From Chlorobiota bacterium (lineage in GTDB: Bacteria; Bacteroidota; Bacteroidia; Bacteroidales; B39-G9), in assembly GCA_030632095.1 (NCBI GenBank), contig DAOVJU010000001.1, positions 1 to 32,520 on the forward strand: a stretch of DNA of 32,520 nt, read 5' to 3'. Below the pieces are notes generated by a model. It was not told the DNA's origin, did no database searches, and was given only the letters and a program-made list of their open reading frames with translations. Below, piece by piece: positions 1-8,870 of this stretch. Both the position numbers and the translations under genes were made by a program. Position 1 is the stretch's first letter, and each line of letters starts with the position of its first letter.

Positions 1-1
1 A

Positions 2-655
2 ATTGAAATAAATAAAGAAATTGAATTGAGTGAATTCCTAAATAATAAACGTAAACTGTATTATTCGGATGAAATAATATATTTAACTGTCGATAATCAG
101 GATTATACTCATGTGATTGAATTAAATTATATAAACAAAGAATTAAAATTTCATTCTTTTAAAAATGAATTAGAATCTTCAAATTCCGTTACAACTAAAA
201 ATAATTCATTCATTTTCGAGAATTACCTGTTTCAAATAAAATCAAATCAAATGAAATTATTATTACAGGCATTCAATATAGAAAATGATCAATTTTTAAG
301 AAGTTATGGATTTTCAATTGGAGATAGTATTGATTTTAAGAATTCAATAATTTATTATAAAAAGAAAAATGAAATATTATTTAAGGGAAATGAAATATCT
401 AAAACTAAAAAGTTTCTAAAGTTTATTATTAAATCTGATATACAAGTAATTTCAAATTGGTATGATAAGGATAAAATGATTTTAACAATTGGAGGAATTT
501 ATCTAAGAGATAAACCTTCAAGTCATACTTATGATTATTACACTAATATTCATACTTATACATTCAATGAAACAATTTCTGAAAAAGCTTATTTTTATGT
601 AATATTAGATAAAAATTTTAATAATGTAAGAGAGATTTTTATTAGAGATAAATAA
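2..655 (+). CDS. hypothetical protein, 5' end outside the window
   Basis: The reading frame is open from the first bases of the window, so the gene most likely starts upstream; the first possible internal start is a TTG at 26, which I do not trust. The visible part is about 217 residues, rich in Asn, Lys, Ile and Tyr, with no signal peptide, membrane segment or motif I recognise. Its composition (many AAT, AAA, TTA codons) is even more AT-rich than that of the housekeeping genes that follow. It is followed directly by a palindromic element (about 660-800) and a gene remnant, a setting typical of accessory cassettes. No function is proposed. Confidence 0.6.
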   Translation: MEINKEIELSEFLNNKRKLYYSDEIIYLTVDNQDYTHVIELNYINKELKFHSFKNELESSNSVTTKNNSFIFENYLFQIKSNQMKLLLQAFNIENDQFLRSYGFSIGDSIDFKNSIIYYKKKNEILFKGNEISKTKKFLKFIIKSDIQVISNWYDKDKMILTIGGIYLRDKPSSHTYDYYTNIHTYTFNETISEKAYFYVILDKNFNNVREIFIRDK

Positions 656-663
656 ATACGGCC

Positions 664-803
664 AATTGCCAACAAAGGCTATACTCAATAAGGGTTTCAG
701 AGCAAAATTGAATGGAAATGCAAGAAATAAAAATTAATAATAAATTGAAACGAAAAAGCTATGAAGTTCCTTACTGGAGCATAGTCTAGACGTTACCGCC
801 GGG
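664..803. repeat. imperfect long inverted repeat, attC-like in layout
   Basis: The left arm starts near 671 with AAC, then GGCTATACTCAATAAGG and GTTTC. The right arm, read on the other strand from about 793, gives AAC, then CTATGCTCCAGTAAGG and GTTTC. The two arms therefore match in order with small differences, around a 40-base AT-rich centre, and the element lies just after an unknown ORF. This resembles the folded recombination sites of integron cassettes. However, the flanking 7-mers (TGCCAAC and GTTACCG) do not fit the standard RYYYAAC/GTTRRRY cores, so the identity is uncertain. Confidence 0.4.
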
Positions 804-861
804 CCAATAAGTACGACCTGAATGAGAGTTAAAAAATTTGTATATTAGTAAAAAAAATGAA

Positions 862-945
862 ATGATTGAAAAGGAAATAATAGCAAAAATAGTTAAAAAG
901 ATTGCTTCAGGATACAATCCTGATAAAATTATTTTGTTTAATTAA
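862..945 (+). pseudogene. remnant of a MNT-type nucleotidyltransferase N-terminus
   Basis: An ATG at 862 opens 27 codons ending in the residues YNPDKIILFN and a TAA at 943. In the small nucleotidyltransferases of the MNT/MNTA group, this helix and strand (typically xPxKIILFGS) lead straight into the GS catalytic motif. Here the frame stops exactly where GS is expected, and nothing resembling the DxD or the rest of the domain follows before efp begins 13 bases later. I read it as the 5' stump of a gene whose remainder was deleted. The match is to a short stretch only, so confidence is moderate. Confidence 0.5.
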
Positions 946-958
946 CTAGTGAAAGAGT

Positions 959-1528
959 ATGGCATCAACAGCAGATTTTAAAAACGGAATGTGTATTGTA
1001 TACAATAACAACTTATATACAATTGTTTCTTTTCAACATGTTAAACCAGGTAAAGGCCCTGCTTTTGTCAGGACAAAACTAAAAAATGTTAAAACAGGAA
1101 AAGTTATCGATAATACTTTTACATCAGGTGTTAAAGTTGAAACAGCACGCATAGAAAGAAGGTCATATCAATATTTATATAAAGATGATATGGGATATAA
1201 TTTCATGCATAATGAAAGCTTTGAACAAATTCCTATAAGTGAAGATATAATTACAGCACATGACTTACTAAAAGAAGGACAAAATGTAGAAATTGTTTTT
1301 CATGCCGATACTGAAACACCGCTTGAATGTGAATTACTACCTTTTGTTGAATTGGAAGTTACTTATACTGAGCCTGGTGTAAGAGGTGATACATCATCTT
1401 CTTCTTCAGTTAAACCGGCTACTGTAGAAACGGGGGCACAAATAAATGTACCTCTCTTTATTGAAACCGGAAATATTATTAAGATAGATACACGTACACA
1501 CAGTTATTCAGAAAGGGTTAAGAATTAA
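959..1528 (+). CDS. efp: translation elongation factor P
   Basis: A protein of 189 residues, the normal length for EF-P. It binds the ribosome beside the P-site tRNA and relieves stalling at consecutive prolines. The N-terminal KOW-like domain contains the loop VKPGKGPAFVRTKLKN, with the tip lysine at residue 32; in this family that lysine is the one contacting the tRNA CCA end and is often modified. The OB domains follow, with the family-typical VTYTEPGVRGDT and the C-terminal VPLFIETGNIIKIDTRTHSY. The ATG at 959 is well placed: the N-terminus begins at the usual position relative to the KOW fold. No epmA/epmB-type modification gene is seen nearby. The gene follows a nucleotidyltransferase remnant, so its promoter may lie within or before that remnant. 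Confidence 0.95.
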   Translation: MASTADFKNGMCIVYNNNLYTIVSFQHVKPGKGPAFVRTKLKNVKTGKVIDNTFTSGVKVETARIERRSYQYLYKDDMGYNFMHNESFEQIPISEDIITAHDLLKEGQNVEIVFHADTETPLECELLPFVELEVTYTEPGVRGDTSSSSSVKPATVETGAQINVPLFIETGNIIKIDTRTHSYSERVKN

Positions 1529-1541
1529 TTTGTACCAGTGA

Positions 1542-1564
1542 TTGTTTTTTTTTATGTAACTTTG
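1542..1564 (+). promoter_or_regulatory. Bacteroidota-type promoter for the PP2C gene
   Basis: TAACTTTG at 1557-1564 is an exact match to the Bacteroidota -7 consensus TANNTTTG. The -33 element is less clear: TTTG at 1529-1532 gives a 24-base spacer and TTG at 1542 a 12-base one, neither ideal. A start near 1570 would leave a leader of about 85 bases before the ATG at 1657. Confidence 0.4.
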
Positions 1565-1656
1565 AAATAAACCATTGGAAAACAAAAAAGAGTATAGTAA
1601 AATATGTAATTTTCAAATTTTTGATTAATTTAGAATATTGTCACTAACAAACTAAT

Positions 1657-2880
1657 ATGGCTAAAAAGGCTTCTTTAAAACGGTTACAGTTTTGCAATTT
1701 CAAGCTTGATTTTCTTCTTGACATTACTTTAGGTATTAATAATAACCTTTCTACTGAAGAGCTTTTAGATAAGTTTGAAAATATTTTAATAAAAGAACTT
1801 AATATTGGAAAAGTACTTGCTTACCGCTATAATCAGAAATGGGAGCTAATGTTGGTTTCGGGAATTGATAATAATATTGTAAATAAACTAAGCGTAGAAA
1901 ACGATTTATTATATTATACCCAGATTACCAATCTAACCACTACATTAAATCCTTATTTAAGTACATTTGATGTTATTATCCCGGTTTTTCACCAGGATAC
2001 TCCTTTAGCTTATATCATAATAGGCGACATTGATGAAGAGCGCGTAGGAATTAGCCCTACAATTAAACATTTACAATTTATACAAACTTTAACCAACGTA
2101 ATTATTGTTGCCATTGAAAATAAGCGTTTATTCAATGAAAATGTCAGGCAGGAAACAATGAAGAAGGAACTTGAAATGGCATCAAAAATGCAATCTATGC
2201 TGATTCCGAGTCCTGATTCATTTCCTGATAATGATGTTATTTATTTGTCAGCATATTATCATCCGCACCTTGTGGTTGGTGGTGATTATTACGATTTTAT
2301 TAAACTGGATGAAAATAACTATGGATTTTGTATTGCTGATGTCTCCGGTAAAGGAATGTCTGCTGCCATATTAATGTCAAACTTTCAGGCCAATTTGAGA
2401 GCATTATGGATAACAGAAACACCGCTTATTGATCTTGCAAGGAAGCTCAACGATACAGTTATGAGCAATGCAAATGGCGAAAAATTTATTACTGTTTTCT
2501 TTGGAAGATACAATTGCAAAGAACGTGTACTCTATTATATTAACGCGGGGCATAATCCACCTGTGTTCAAGAAGATTGATGAAATTGCCTATCTTAAAGA
2601 TGGTTGTATTGGAATTGGAATGCTAGATGAATTACCAACCATTGTTGAAGGAAAAATAGAAGTTGATAAAGATGCTAAAATTCTTTGTTTCACCGATGGT
2701 ATTGTTGAAATGGAAAGTGAAAATCAAATTGAGTTTGGTACAAAAGAAATAGAAAACGAACTTTTAGGTACCAACAGGATGGATAAAGTAATTGATAACG
2801 TTATCGTGAGATTAAATGAATTTAAAGGAAAAAACAGTTATTTTGATGATATTGCCCTTATAGGAATTGATTTTCACTAA
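1657..2880 (+). CDS. GAF-like sensor fused to PP2C/SpoIIE serine phosphatase (RsbU-like)
   Basis: A 407-residue soluble protein. Residues about 15-160 look like a GAF-type sensory domain; a short helical linker (about 160-185, with KKELEMASKMQSMLIP) leads into a PP2C SpoIIE domain. Metal-binding and family motifs are intact: GGDYYDF near 208-214, ADVSGKGMSAA near 226-236, NAGHNPP near 295-301 and FTDGIVE near 344-350. Such phosphatases dephosphorylate anti-sigma-factor antagonists in partner-switching pathways; the signal sensed by the GAF part is unknown. No anti-sigma factor or antagonist gene is adjacent, so the target is elsewhere. The stop codon overlaps the convergent O-antigen ligase gene by 4 bases, leaving no room for a terminator between them. 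Confidence 0.85.
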   Translation: MAKKASLKRLQFCNFKLDFLLDITLGINNNLSTEELLDKFENILIKELNIGKVLAYRYNQKWELMLVSGIDNNIVNKLSVENDLLYYTQITNLTTTLNPYLSTFDVIIPVFHQDTPLAYIIIGDIDEERVGISPTIKHLQFIQTLTNVIIVAIENKRLFNENVRQETMKKELEMASKMQSMLIPSPDSFPDNDVIYLSAYYHPHLVVGGDYYDFIKLDENNYGFCIADVSGKGMSAAILMSNFQANLRALWITETPLIDLARKLNDTVMSNANGEKFITVFFGRYNCKERVLYYINAGHNPPVFKKIDEIAYLKDGCIGIGMLDELPTIVEGKIEVDKDAKILCFTDGIVEMESENQIEFGTKEIENELLGTNRMDKVIDNVIVRLNEFKGKNSYFDDIALIGIDFH

Positions 2881-4352
2881 TTTCTAATTTCAAACTTTGA
2901 ACAGTTACCACTTACTTCACTTTCTCCTTCTTTATTTCTATGATAAACATCCAGAGCAACAATTATTGCTGTAAATCCCCAGAATGGAACTGAAGCTTTA
3001 TCAGTGTCAAGAAAATTATTTAGAAATCCGTGTGTATAATAGGTAACTAACCCTAAAAGAGAAACAAGGGCAAAAAACCTGACTTCTTTATTATTAGTTT
3101 TACTATAAACTTTTATTGCCGTGTAAATTGTAAATGCAATTATTATTATGAATGATAGCATGCCAAGAATTCCGGATTCTGATAGCGGGCCTAAATACTC
3201 ACTATGTGCATTACCCCTTGTTCCTAAATTAGTACTAATAATGGTTTTTTCTTTTGAATGTTGAAAAGGAGCATACTGAAACATATAAGTCCCTGGCCCC
3301 CAGCCAAATATTGGCTTTTCTTTAAACATCCGTATGGCAGAGTTCCACCGGTTTATTCTCTCAAGATTTGAAGCGTCGGATGATATATTAGATATAGAAC
3401 TAACATGCCCACCAATTTTAGAAGCCGATTCCTGTCGGTTTTTCTCAAGCTTCATGAATATTTGTTTCTGGTATGTGAAAAATAAAATTATTATAAGTAC
3501 TGTAATTCCAGCAATTGTTTTGAATTTTATTTTTAATTTCATCACCGCCCATAATCCAAATGCAGGAATTAAACTCACCCATGTTGCCCGTGTATAAGAA
3601 AGAATGATTGCAAATGCGAAAACAGACGCAATAATAAATCCAATTCTTCTTTTATTTCTAGGAAAAACTGAAGTAAATGAAAATAAAATTAAAAAGGGTA
3701 AATACATTGCTAATACTGAACCATATGAAGTATGATCATTATAAAATGGATTTACAACCCAGTGTGCTGCTTTTTGATTAAAAAGGCCAAATTCTGATAA
3801 TCGTATCCATGCGTAAAAAATTACGATAAGAAAAGAACTAATATAAAGCCAATAATATTTTTTTATTTGTTTGAAATTGATAAATATCTGACTGGCAATA
3901 AAATAAAAAGTAACAATAAACCACAACCTGGCAACAAAAAATTTAATTGACACATCAAACATTGTACTGGTAATGGAAGTTATTAATAACCAAAGGAGAT
4001 TAAAATAAATTGCAATTGAAACGGGATGGTATATTATTTTAGGATCAAATTTCTTTTCAAGTATCAACTTGGCAATGAATAATATAAGTATACCAAACAG
4101 AATAGGTTCAGTGGGTAAATACATATCAATAGCTAATCCGTCAACAATTTTGCTCAAAGGAATTGAGAGGGGAGTTAAAAACACCAGTAAAAGAATTAAT
4201 TTATCCAGGTAAAAAAATCCAATAAAAACAATTAACAGGACTGCTGGTATCACATTTAGGAGCAGGTTTTCTTTATATATAAAAAATGCATTTACTGCAA
4301 TAAACAGCAAGGAAAATATTATAACACAAAATGTATTTTTCTTCGATATCAA
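2877..4352 (-). CDS. O-antigen ligase/polymerase family membrane protein (Wzy/WaaL-like)
   Basis: A 491-residue protein with about ten to twelve hydrophobic segments. Near residues 335-395 lies a periplasmic loop with the family-typical FGWGPGTYMFQY and GNAHSEYLGPLSESGILG; the conserved His in NAHSEY is the hallmark of the Wzy_C (PF04932) family. Members polymerise O-antigen or exopolysaccharide repeat units or ligate them to a lipid acceptor; sequence alone does not say which. The Wzz-like gene lies 43 bases upstream on the same strand, which favours a polysaccharide polymerase working with a chain-length regulator. The start is a TTG at 4352: the frame has a stop ten codons further up and no ATG before the first membrane segment. 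The rest of a polysaccharide cluster is absent. Confidence 0.8.
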   Translation of the reverse strand: MISKKNTFCVIIFSLLFIAVNAFFIYKENLLLNVIPAVLLIVFIGFFYLDKLILLLVFLTPLSIPLSKIVDGLAIDMYLPTEPILFGILILFIAKLILEKKFDPKIIYHPVSIAIYFNLLWLLITSITSTMFDVSIKFFVARLWFIVTFYFIASQIFINFKQIKKYYWLYISSFLIVIFYAWIRLSEFGLFNQKAAHWVVNPFYNDHTSYGSVLAMYLPFLILFSFTSVFPRNKRRIGFIIASVFAFAIILSYTRATWVSLIPAFGLWAVMKLKIKFKTIAGITVLIIILFFTYQKQIFMKLEKNRQESASKIGGHVSSISNISSDASNLERINRWNSAIRMFKEKPIFGWGPGTYMFQYAPFQHSKEKTIISTNLGTRGNAHSEYLGPLSESGILGMLSFIIIIAFTIYTAIKVYSKTNNKEVRFFALVSLLGLVTYYTHGFLNNFLDTDKASVPFWGFTAIIVALDVYHRNKEGESEVSGNCSKFEIRN

Positions 4353-4395
4353 AGTTGACAGATTTTTTGAATATTGATTTTAAAAGCAGGTAAGG

Positions 4396-5412
4396 TTAAT
4401 TCTTAGTAAAATACCTCTCTCTCCCATAATCGAAAACAAGCAATAAAATTAGTGCAAAAATAAATGCAGAAATTGTTGAAACCGAACATATTAACCACCT
4501 GACAGGATAAGATTTCTTTTCTGCCTTTACCGCGTGGTTTACAATAAAAGTATGAGGCAGGTCCATGTTGGCATCAACTTCGGCTTCAGCATATTTTGCT
4601 TTGACTGAACTTAACTGTTTCTTTTCAAATTCAAGAAAATCCCTGATTGATACATATGCCCCGCCATACTTTGATAATACTTCAAGTTTTTCTTCAAGTT
4701 TTTTAGCCCCTGCTGTATTGCCTTCAATAATTGCATCCGCGTAAGCCTTGTTAAATACTTCAGCTTGCGATTCATAATCGTTTACTCCAATTCTTCTTAG
4801 TAATGCGAGTGAATCTTCTAAAGTTTGTATCTGGTCTTTCAGGTTAAAGTATTCTCGTTCTACAATAGCCAGCGCTTTTAATGCTCTTTCCTTTTGCATA
4901 CGGTTCATTGATGTATCAATTAAAGCTGCAATATCATTTGCCATGTCAGCGGCAATTTGTGGATTAGCATCTAATACCACAATCTTAATTGACAAAAATT
5001 CGGTTTGTGTAAATGAAATATTCCGGTTAAACTCCCTGTTTAGCTCAGTTAAAGGATACGCTGAAGATGTATCAATTTCATAATGCTCCATTAAATTATA
5101 TTTCTCAATAACCCGGTTTCGTATTTCATCTGATTGAAGTATCTGTAAAAGCTGTTCAACTTCTTCTTCCTCACCGAATTTAAGAATATCTTTAGAACTT
5201 AAATTGTCTCTCAGCAAATTCTGGGATACCGAACTTGATGAAGCAGGAAATAAAATAACGGTTGATTTGTATCGTTCCTCAATAACTAATGATACCACAA
5301 CTGATACAATTGCTGCTATAAGGATTACAATTGCAAGGGGTTTTAATCGTTTAATAACGTAAGCAATCAGATCAAATGATTCAAATTTTAAGGAGGTTGA
5401 TTTGTTTTCCAT
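4396..5412 (-). CDS. Wzz/chain-length determinant-like inner membrane protein
   Basis: A 338-residue protein with the layout of polysaccharide co-polymerases: a short cytoplasmic N-terminus with a membrane helix at about 24-45, the typical post-helix sequence EERYKSTVILFPASSSS, a long helical periplasmic region, and a second membrane helix at about 306-328 just before the C-terminus. It has no C-terminal tyrosine-kinase domain, so it is of the Wzz type rather than a fused tyrosine autokinase. It would set chain length for the polymer made by the Wzy/WaaL-like product of the next gene. It lies 41 bases downstream of tyrS and is probably transcribed from the tyrS promoter. Confidence 0.8.
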   Translation of the reverse strand: MENKSTSLKFESFDLIAYVIKRLKPLAIVILIAAIVSVVVSLVIEERYKSTVILFPASSSSVSQNLLRDNLSSKDILKFGEEEEVEQLLQILQSDEIRNRVIEKYNLMEHYEIDTSSAYPLTELNREFNRNISFTQTEFLSIKIVVLDANPQIAADMANDIAALIDTSMNRMQKERALKALAIVEREYFNLKDQIQTLEDSLALLRRIGVNDYESQAEVFNKAYADAIIEGNTAGAKKLEEKLEVLSKYGGAYVSIRDFLEFEKKQLSSVKAKYAEAEVDANMDLPHTFIVNHAVKAEKKSYPVRWLICSVSTISAFIFALILLLVFDYGRERYFTKN

Positions 5413-5453
5413 GTTTATGGTAATTTATGTTAATAGAATTTAATTCAGAAATA

Positions 5454-6749
5454 TTATTTTATTTTTATTAAATAGTAGTTCTTTTTCCCTTTTTGTACTA
5501 ATAAATACTTGTTGTTTATTAAATGAGAGTTATTTATAATTAATTCAGCATCAGATATTTTATTCTTATTAATACTTAATCCGCCACCCTTGATCAGCCT
5601 TCTCAATTCTCCTTTTGATGGAAATATGTTGGTCCTTTCTATTAGCAGGTCAATTACATTTAATTCACCATTAATATCTGAACTGTCAATTTCAAATTGA
5701 GGGACACCTTCAAAAACAGCCAGAAATGTTTTCTCATCAATCGTAGACAATGCTTCTGATGTTGATTTCCCAAAAAGGATTTGACTTGCATTTATAGCAG
5801 TGTCCAATTCTTTTTCCGAATGGACCATTATGGTTATTTCCCTGGCCAGTCGCTTTTGTAATTCACGTAAATGAGGCTCTTCGCGATGTTTCTCAATTAA
5901 TGCTTCAATTTCTTGCTGTGATAGAAGTGTAAATATTTTAATGTATTTTTCAGCATCTTCATCAGAAGAATTTAACCAATATTGATAAAACTTATAAGGT
6001 GAAGTTTTTTCAGGATCAAGCCAGACATTTCCTCCTTCACTTTTCCCAAATTTACTTCCATCTGCTTTTGTTATTAACGGGCAAGTCAGGGCAAATGCTT
6101 CTGCTTCCTTTCCCTCATCAGCAAAATATTTACGACGGATAAGTTCAGTACCGGTTACAATGTTTCCCCATTGGTCAGAGCCACCAAGCTGCAGTTTACA
6201 ATCTTTGTTTTTATACAACCAGTAAAAATCATATCCCTGAACAAGCTGGTACGTAAATTCTGTAAACGACATGCCGGCATCAAGTCTTTTCTTTACTGAA
6301 TCCTTAGCCATCATATAATTTACTGAAATGTGTTTTCCTACGTCACGAATGAAATCAAGGAAACTAAAATTTTTAAACCAGTCAAAGTTATTTACTATTT
6401 CAGCCTTGTTTTCTCCTTCTTCAAAGTTCAGGAATTTCATTAATTGGTTCTTCTGACATTCGAGGTTGTGATTTATGGCGTCAAGGGATAACAATTTTCT
6501 TTCTTCTGTTTTGCCGGAAGGATCACCAACTCTGCCAGTTGCACCACCAACCAGAATAAAAGGTTTATGGCCACTTCGTTGTAAATGTACCAATAACATA
6601 ATTGGTACAAGATTACCAATGTGTAATGAATCAGCAGTTGGATCAAAACCAATATAACCGGAAGTCATCTCTTTTTCGAGTTGTTCCTGTGTTCCTGGCA
6701 TAATATCGTGAATCATGCAACGCCATTGTAGTTCTTTAATAAAATTCAT
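5454..6749 (-). CDS. tyrS: tyrosyl-tRNA synthetase
   Basis: A 431-residue class I synthetase that charges tRNA-Tyr. The ATP-binding HIGN motif is at residues 43-46 (FDPTADSLHIGNL), the tyrosine-binding region includes YQLVQGYDFYWL and LGGSDQWGNI, the second signature is KFGKS near 232-236, and an S4 RNA-binding domain occupies about 360-425. I start it at the ATG at 6749. An alternative TTG at 6770 lies inside the -7 promoter element TATCTTTG, so it cannot be in the transcript. The N-terminus MNFIKELQWRCMIHDIMPG also matches the usual start in Bacteroidota TyrS. wzz and the O-antigen polymerase gene follow closely on the same strand. Confidence 0.95.
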   Translation of the reverse strand: MNFIKELQWRCMIHDIMPGTQEQLEKEMTSGYIGFDPTADSLHIGNLVPIMLLVHLQRSGHKPFILVGGATGRVGDPSGKTEERKLLSLDAINHNLECQKNQLMKFLNFEEGENKAEIVNNFDWFKNFSFLDFIRDVGKHISVNYMMAKDSVKKRLDAGMSFTEFTYQLVQGYDFYWLYKNKDCKLQLGGSDQWGNIVTGTELIRRKYFADEGKEAEAFALTCPLITKADGSKFGKSEGGNVWLDPEKTSPYKFYQYWLNSSDEDAEKYIKIFTLLSQQEIEALIEKHREEPHLRELQKRLAREITIMVHSEKELDTAINASQILFGKSTSEALSTIDEKTFLAVFEGVPQFEIDSSDINGELNVIDLLIERTNIFPSKGELRRLIKGGGLSINKNKISDAELIINNSHLINNKYLLVQKGKKNYYLIKIK

Positions 6750-6767
6750 GTTTACTGAAAATTTGCG

Positions 6768-6798
6768 CAAAGATAATCAATAAGAAGGAAGTATCAAT
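6768..6798 (-). promoter_or_regulatory. Bacteroidota-type promoter of tyrS
   Basis: On the minus strand the -33 element ATTG (6798-6795) is followed after 19 bases by TATCTTTG (6775-6768), an exact TANNTTTG -7 element with ideal spacing. Transcription should start near 6760, giving a leader of only about 10 bases before the ATG. The promoter sits between the DUF502 gene and tyrS, so tyrS-wzz-wzy can be expressed apart from the upstream genes. Confidence 0.7.
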
Positions 6799-6819
6799 AT
6801 GATATTAAATGACCTTGTA

Positions 6820-7374
6820 TCAAAATTTAGATACACCTCCTGAAATAATAAACTTCATCACTTCTGTAGAATTGGTATCTATGGGAGTAACATTTTCTGC
6901 AGGGACAATGTATAGGTCACCCAGTATTCCATATGAAGAAGGGAGATAAATTGCTATTTTTTTATCTGTTATTCCCAAATCAGTTAAATCATTTTGTGTA
7001 ATGAATCCAAGCCTTTCAACATCAGCAGACTTATTGATTTTAACCAATGCTGGCCGATCGAATTTTTTTTCAGTTCCTACAAATGCAGAAAGCAAATCCT
7101 TAATCGATTTGAAAATCAAATTTACAAGCGGGGTTTTATCAAGCAAATTTGTAAAAAATGCGAAAATTGGTTCGGTTATAAAGAATTTACCCAAAATTCC
7201 AATGAAAGTAACCCCACCTAAAATAACAAGGAACCCTAATCCCGGAATGTCAAAAACAATTAAATTATCAATAAAAATAAAGGTCAGGGAAAAAATGTAA
7301 ATTGTTACACTTAAAGGTACAACTAACAAAACTCCCTGGAACAAATATCCGACTAATTTTTTTATTAAGTTCAT
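6820..7374 (-). CDS. DUF502 family membrane protein
   Basis: A 184-residue protein with two N-terminal membrane segments (about 8-30 and 40-65) and a soluble C-terminal part. The sequence LLVVPLSVTIYIF, the loop NLLDKTPLVNLIFKSIKDLL, and the TPIDTNSTEVMKFIISGGV tail with its closing Gly-Gly-Val are typical of DUF502, a widespread family of unknown function. Its start overlaps the stop of the MmcQ-like gene in an ATGA arrangement (7371-7374), so the two are translated from one transcript and probably coupled. Confidence 0.8.
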   Translation of the reverse strand: MNLIKKLVGYLFQGVLLVVPLSVTIYIFSLTFIFIDNLIVFDIPGLGFLVILGGVTFIGILGKFFITEPIFAFFTNLLDKTPLVNLIFKSIKDLLSAFVGTEKKFDRPALVKINKSADVERLGFITQNDLTDLGITDKKIAIYLPSSYGILGDLYIVPAENVTPIDTNSTEVMKFIISGGVSKF

Positions 7375-7721
7375 ATGTTTAATTCTTTTCTTTGTTTTAC
7401 GGTCAACGAATTTATAACTAAATCATAAGAGTGATCAATCCATTTCACAATAAGGTTTTCATTAATAGATCCATCAATACTAACAGTATTCCAATGCTTT
7501 TTGTTCATGTGATAACCCGGATTTACTGCCGGGTATTGCTCACGTAAAGCAATTGCTTTTTCAGGATTGCATTTTAAATTTATTGTGAGATCCCCATCCA
7601 GGTTAGTTAATGCAAATATTTTATTAAGTACTTTAAATACCAGTGTTACATCATCGAAAGGAAGGCTTTCCGATGAACCTGTTTTTGACAAGCAATAATT
7701 TCTTATATCTTCAATGTTCAT
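7371..7721 (-). CDS. MmcQ/YjbR family protein
   Basis: A 116-residue small soluble protein. The family features are visible: the N-terminal IRNYCLSKTGSSESLPFDDVTLVFKV, the segment INLKCNPEKAIALREQYPAVNPGYHMNKKHWNTV, and the C-terminal WIDHSYDLVINSL. The fold is the DNA-binding-like CyaY/YjbR fold, but no clear biochemical role is established. It lies 35 bases after pdxA and overlaps the DUF502 gene by 4 bases, so it is the middle gene of a probable pepA-pdxA-mmcQ-DUF502 operon. Confidence 0.85.
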   Translation of the reverse strand: MNIEDIRNYCLSKTGSSESLPFDDVTLVFKVLNKIFALTNLDGDLTINLKCNPEKAIALREQYPAVNPGYHMNKKHWNTVSIDGSINENLIVKWIDHSYDLVINSLTVKQRKELNI

Positions 7722-7756
7722 AATTTAGTTTGATTAATACGAACAGTCTCCACCTT

Positions 7757-8827
7757 TTATTGCTTATCTTCTTTATCTTCAATGTCAGCAGGTTCAAGAG
7801 GATTACTTGTTAGAATGTTATATTCTTCCCTGTTTTGATAAATATCAAGTGCTAAATAAAGGGCATTTCTGAACGAATTATCAGATGCAAGGTTTTGTCC
7901 GGCTATTTCATATGCTGTTCCATGATCAGGTGAAGTTCTTATTACGGGTAATCCTATAGTATAATTTACACCGGAATCAAAAGTAAGTGCTTTAAATGGT
8001 ATCAATCCCTGATCGTGATACATAGCTAAAATGGCATCAAATTTCATAAAATTTTCAGAACCAAAGAAACCATCTGCAGCAAAAGGGCCAAGAGCTAAAA
8101 TATTTTCCTTTTTTGCATCATTAATTGCAGGTATTATAATTTCTGCTTCTTCATTTCCAATTAAATCATTGTCGCTTGAATGTGGATTTAATCCTAAAAC
8201 AGCTATCCTTGGTTTTCTGATAGCAAAATCTTCAATCAGTGACTTATTTAACATTTTTAATTTGTTCACTAAAAGCTCTTTAGTTAATACTGAAGATATT
8301 TCATTGACAGGAATATGACCAGTTGCAATACCAATTTTCATAATATCGCTAACCATGATCATTAGAACATCATCTGCTTCAAATTTATATTTTAAATATT
8401 CAGTATGTCCGGGGAAACTAAATTCATCCGATTGAATGTTCTTTTTATTTATAGGGGCAGTAACCAAAACATCAATCCTGTTTTCAATAAGATCGCCAAC
8501 TGCTGCTTCCAGTGCTTTAAAAGAAGCTTCACCTGCAATATTGGTTGATTTTCCAAGTTCAACCCGCACACTGTCATCAATACAATTAATAATATTAACT
8601 CTTTTATGATGCACTTCTTCGGGTTGTTTAATTGAAGTTAAGCTGAAATTACCAATATTTAGTGCTTTACGGTGATATGCGGCAACTTTTGGAGATCCAT
8701 AGATTATTGGTGTACATAAATCAAGAATTCTATTATCCTGTAATGTTTTAAGTATTACTTCATAACTTATACCATTAATATCTCCGTGTGATATTCCTAC
8801 TTTGATTTTATGTTTTTTTGCAGACAT
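7757..8827 (-). CDS. pdxA: 4-hydroxythreonine-4-phosphate dehydrogenase
   Basis: A 356-residue NAD-dependent enzyme of the DXP-dependent vitamin B6 pathway. It oxidises 4-phosphohydroxy-threonine, whose product decarboxylates and condenses with deoxyxylulose phosphate through PdxJ to form pyridoxine phosphate. Three metal-binding histidine motifs are present in order: FPGHTEYL near 137-144, GLNPHSSDN near 211-219 and MYHDQGLIPFK near 267-277. The C-terminal RTSPDHGTAYEIAG is the family signature. The length is slightly above the enterobacterial form (about 330), with an acidic C-terminal tail PADIEDKEDKQ. pepA ends 43 bases upstream; no other pdx gene is in the window. Confidence 0.93.
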   Translation of the reverse strand: MSAKKHKIKVGISHGDINGISYEVILKTLQDNRILDLCTPIIYGSPKVAAYHRKALNIGNFSLTSIKQPEEVHHKRVNIINCIDDSVRVELGKSTNIAGEASFKALEAAVGDLIENRIDVLVTAPINKKNIQSDEFSFPGHTEYLKYKFEADDVLMIMVSDIMKIGIATGHIPVNEISSVLTKELLVNKLKMLNKSLIEDFAIRKPRIAVLGLNPHSSDNDLIGNEEAEIIIPAINDAKKENILALGPFAADGFFGSENFMKFDAILAMYHDQGLIPFKALTFDSGVNYTIGLPVIRTSPDHGTAYEIAGQNLASDNSFRNALYLALDIYQNREEYNILTSNPLEPADIEDKEDKQ

Positions 8828-8870
8828 TTTTATATGCTTTAATATTCTAAGGAAACAAATTAAAACCGAA

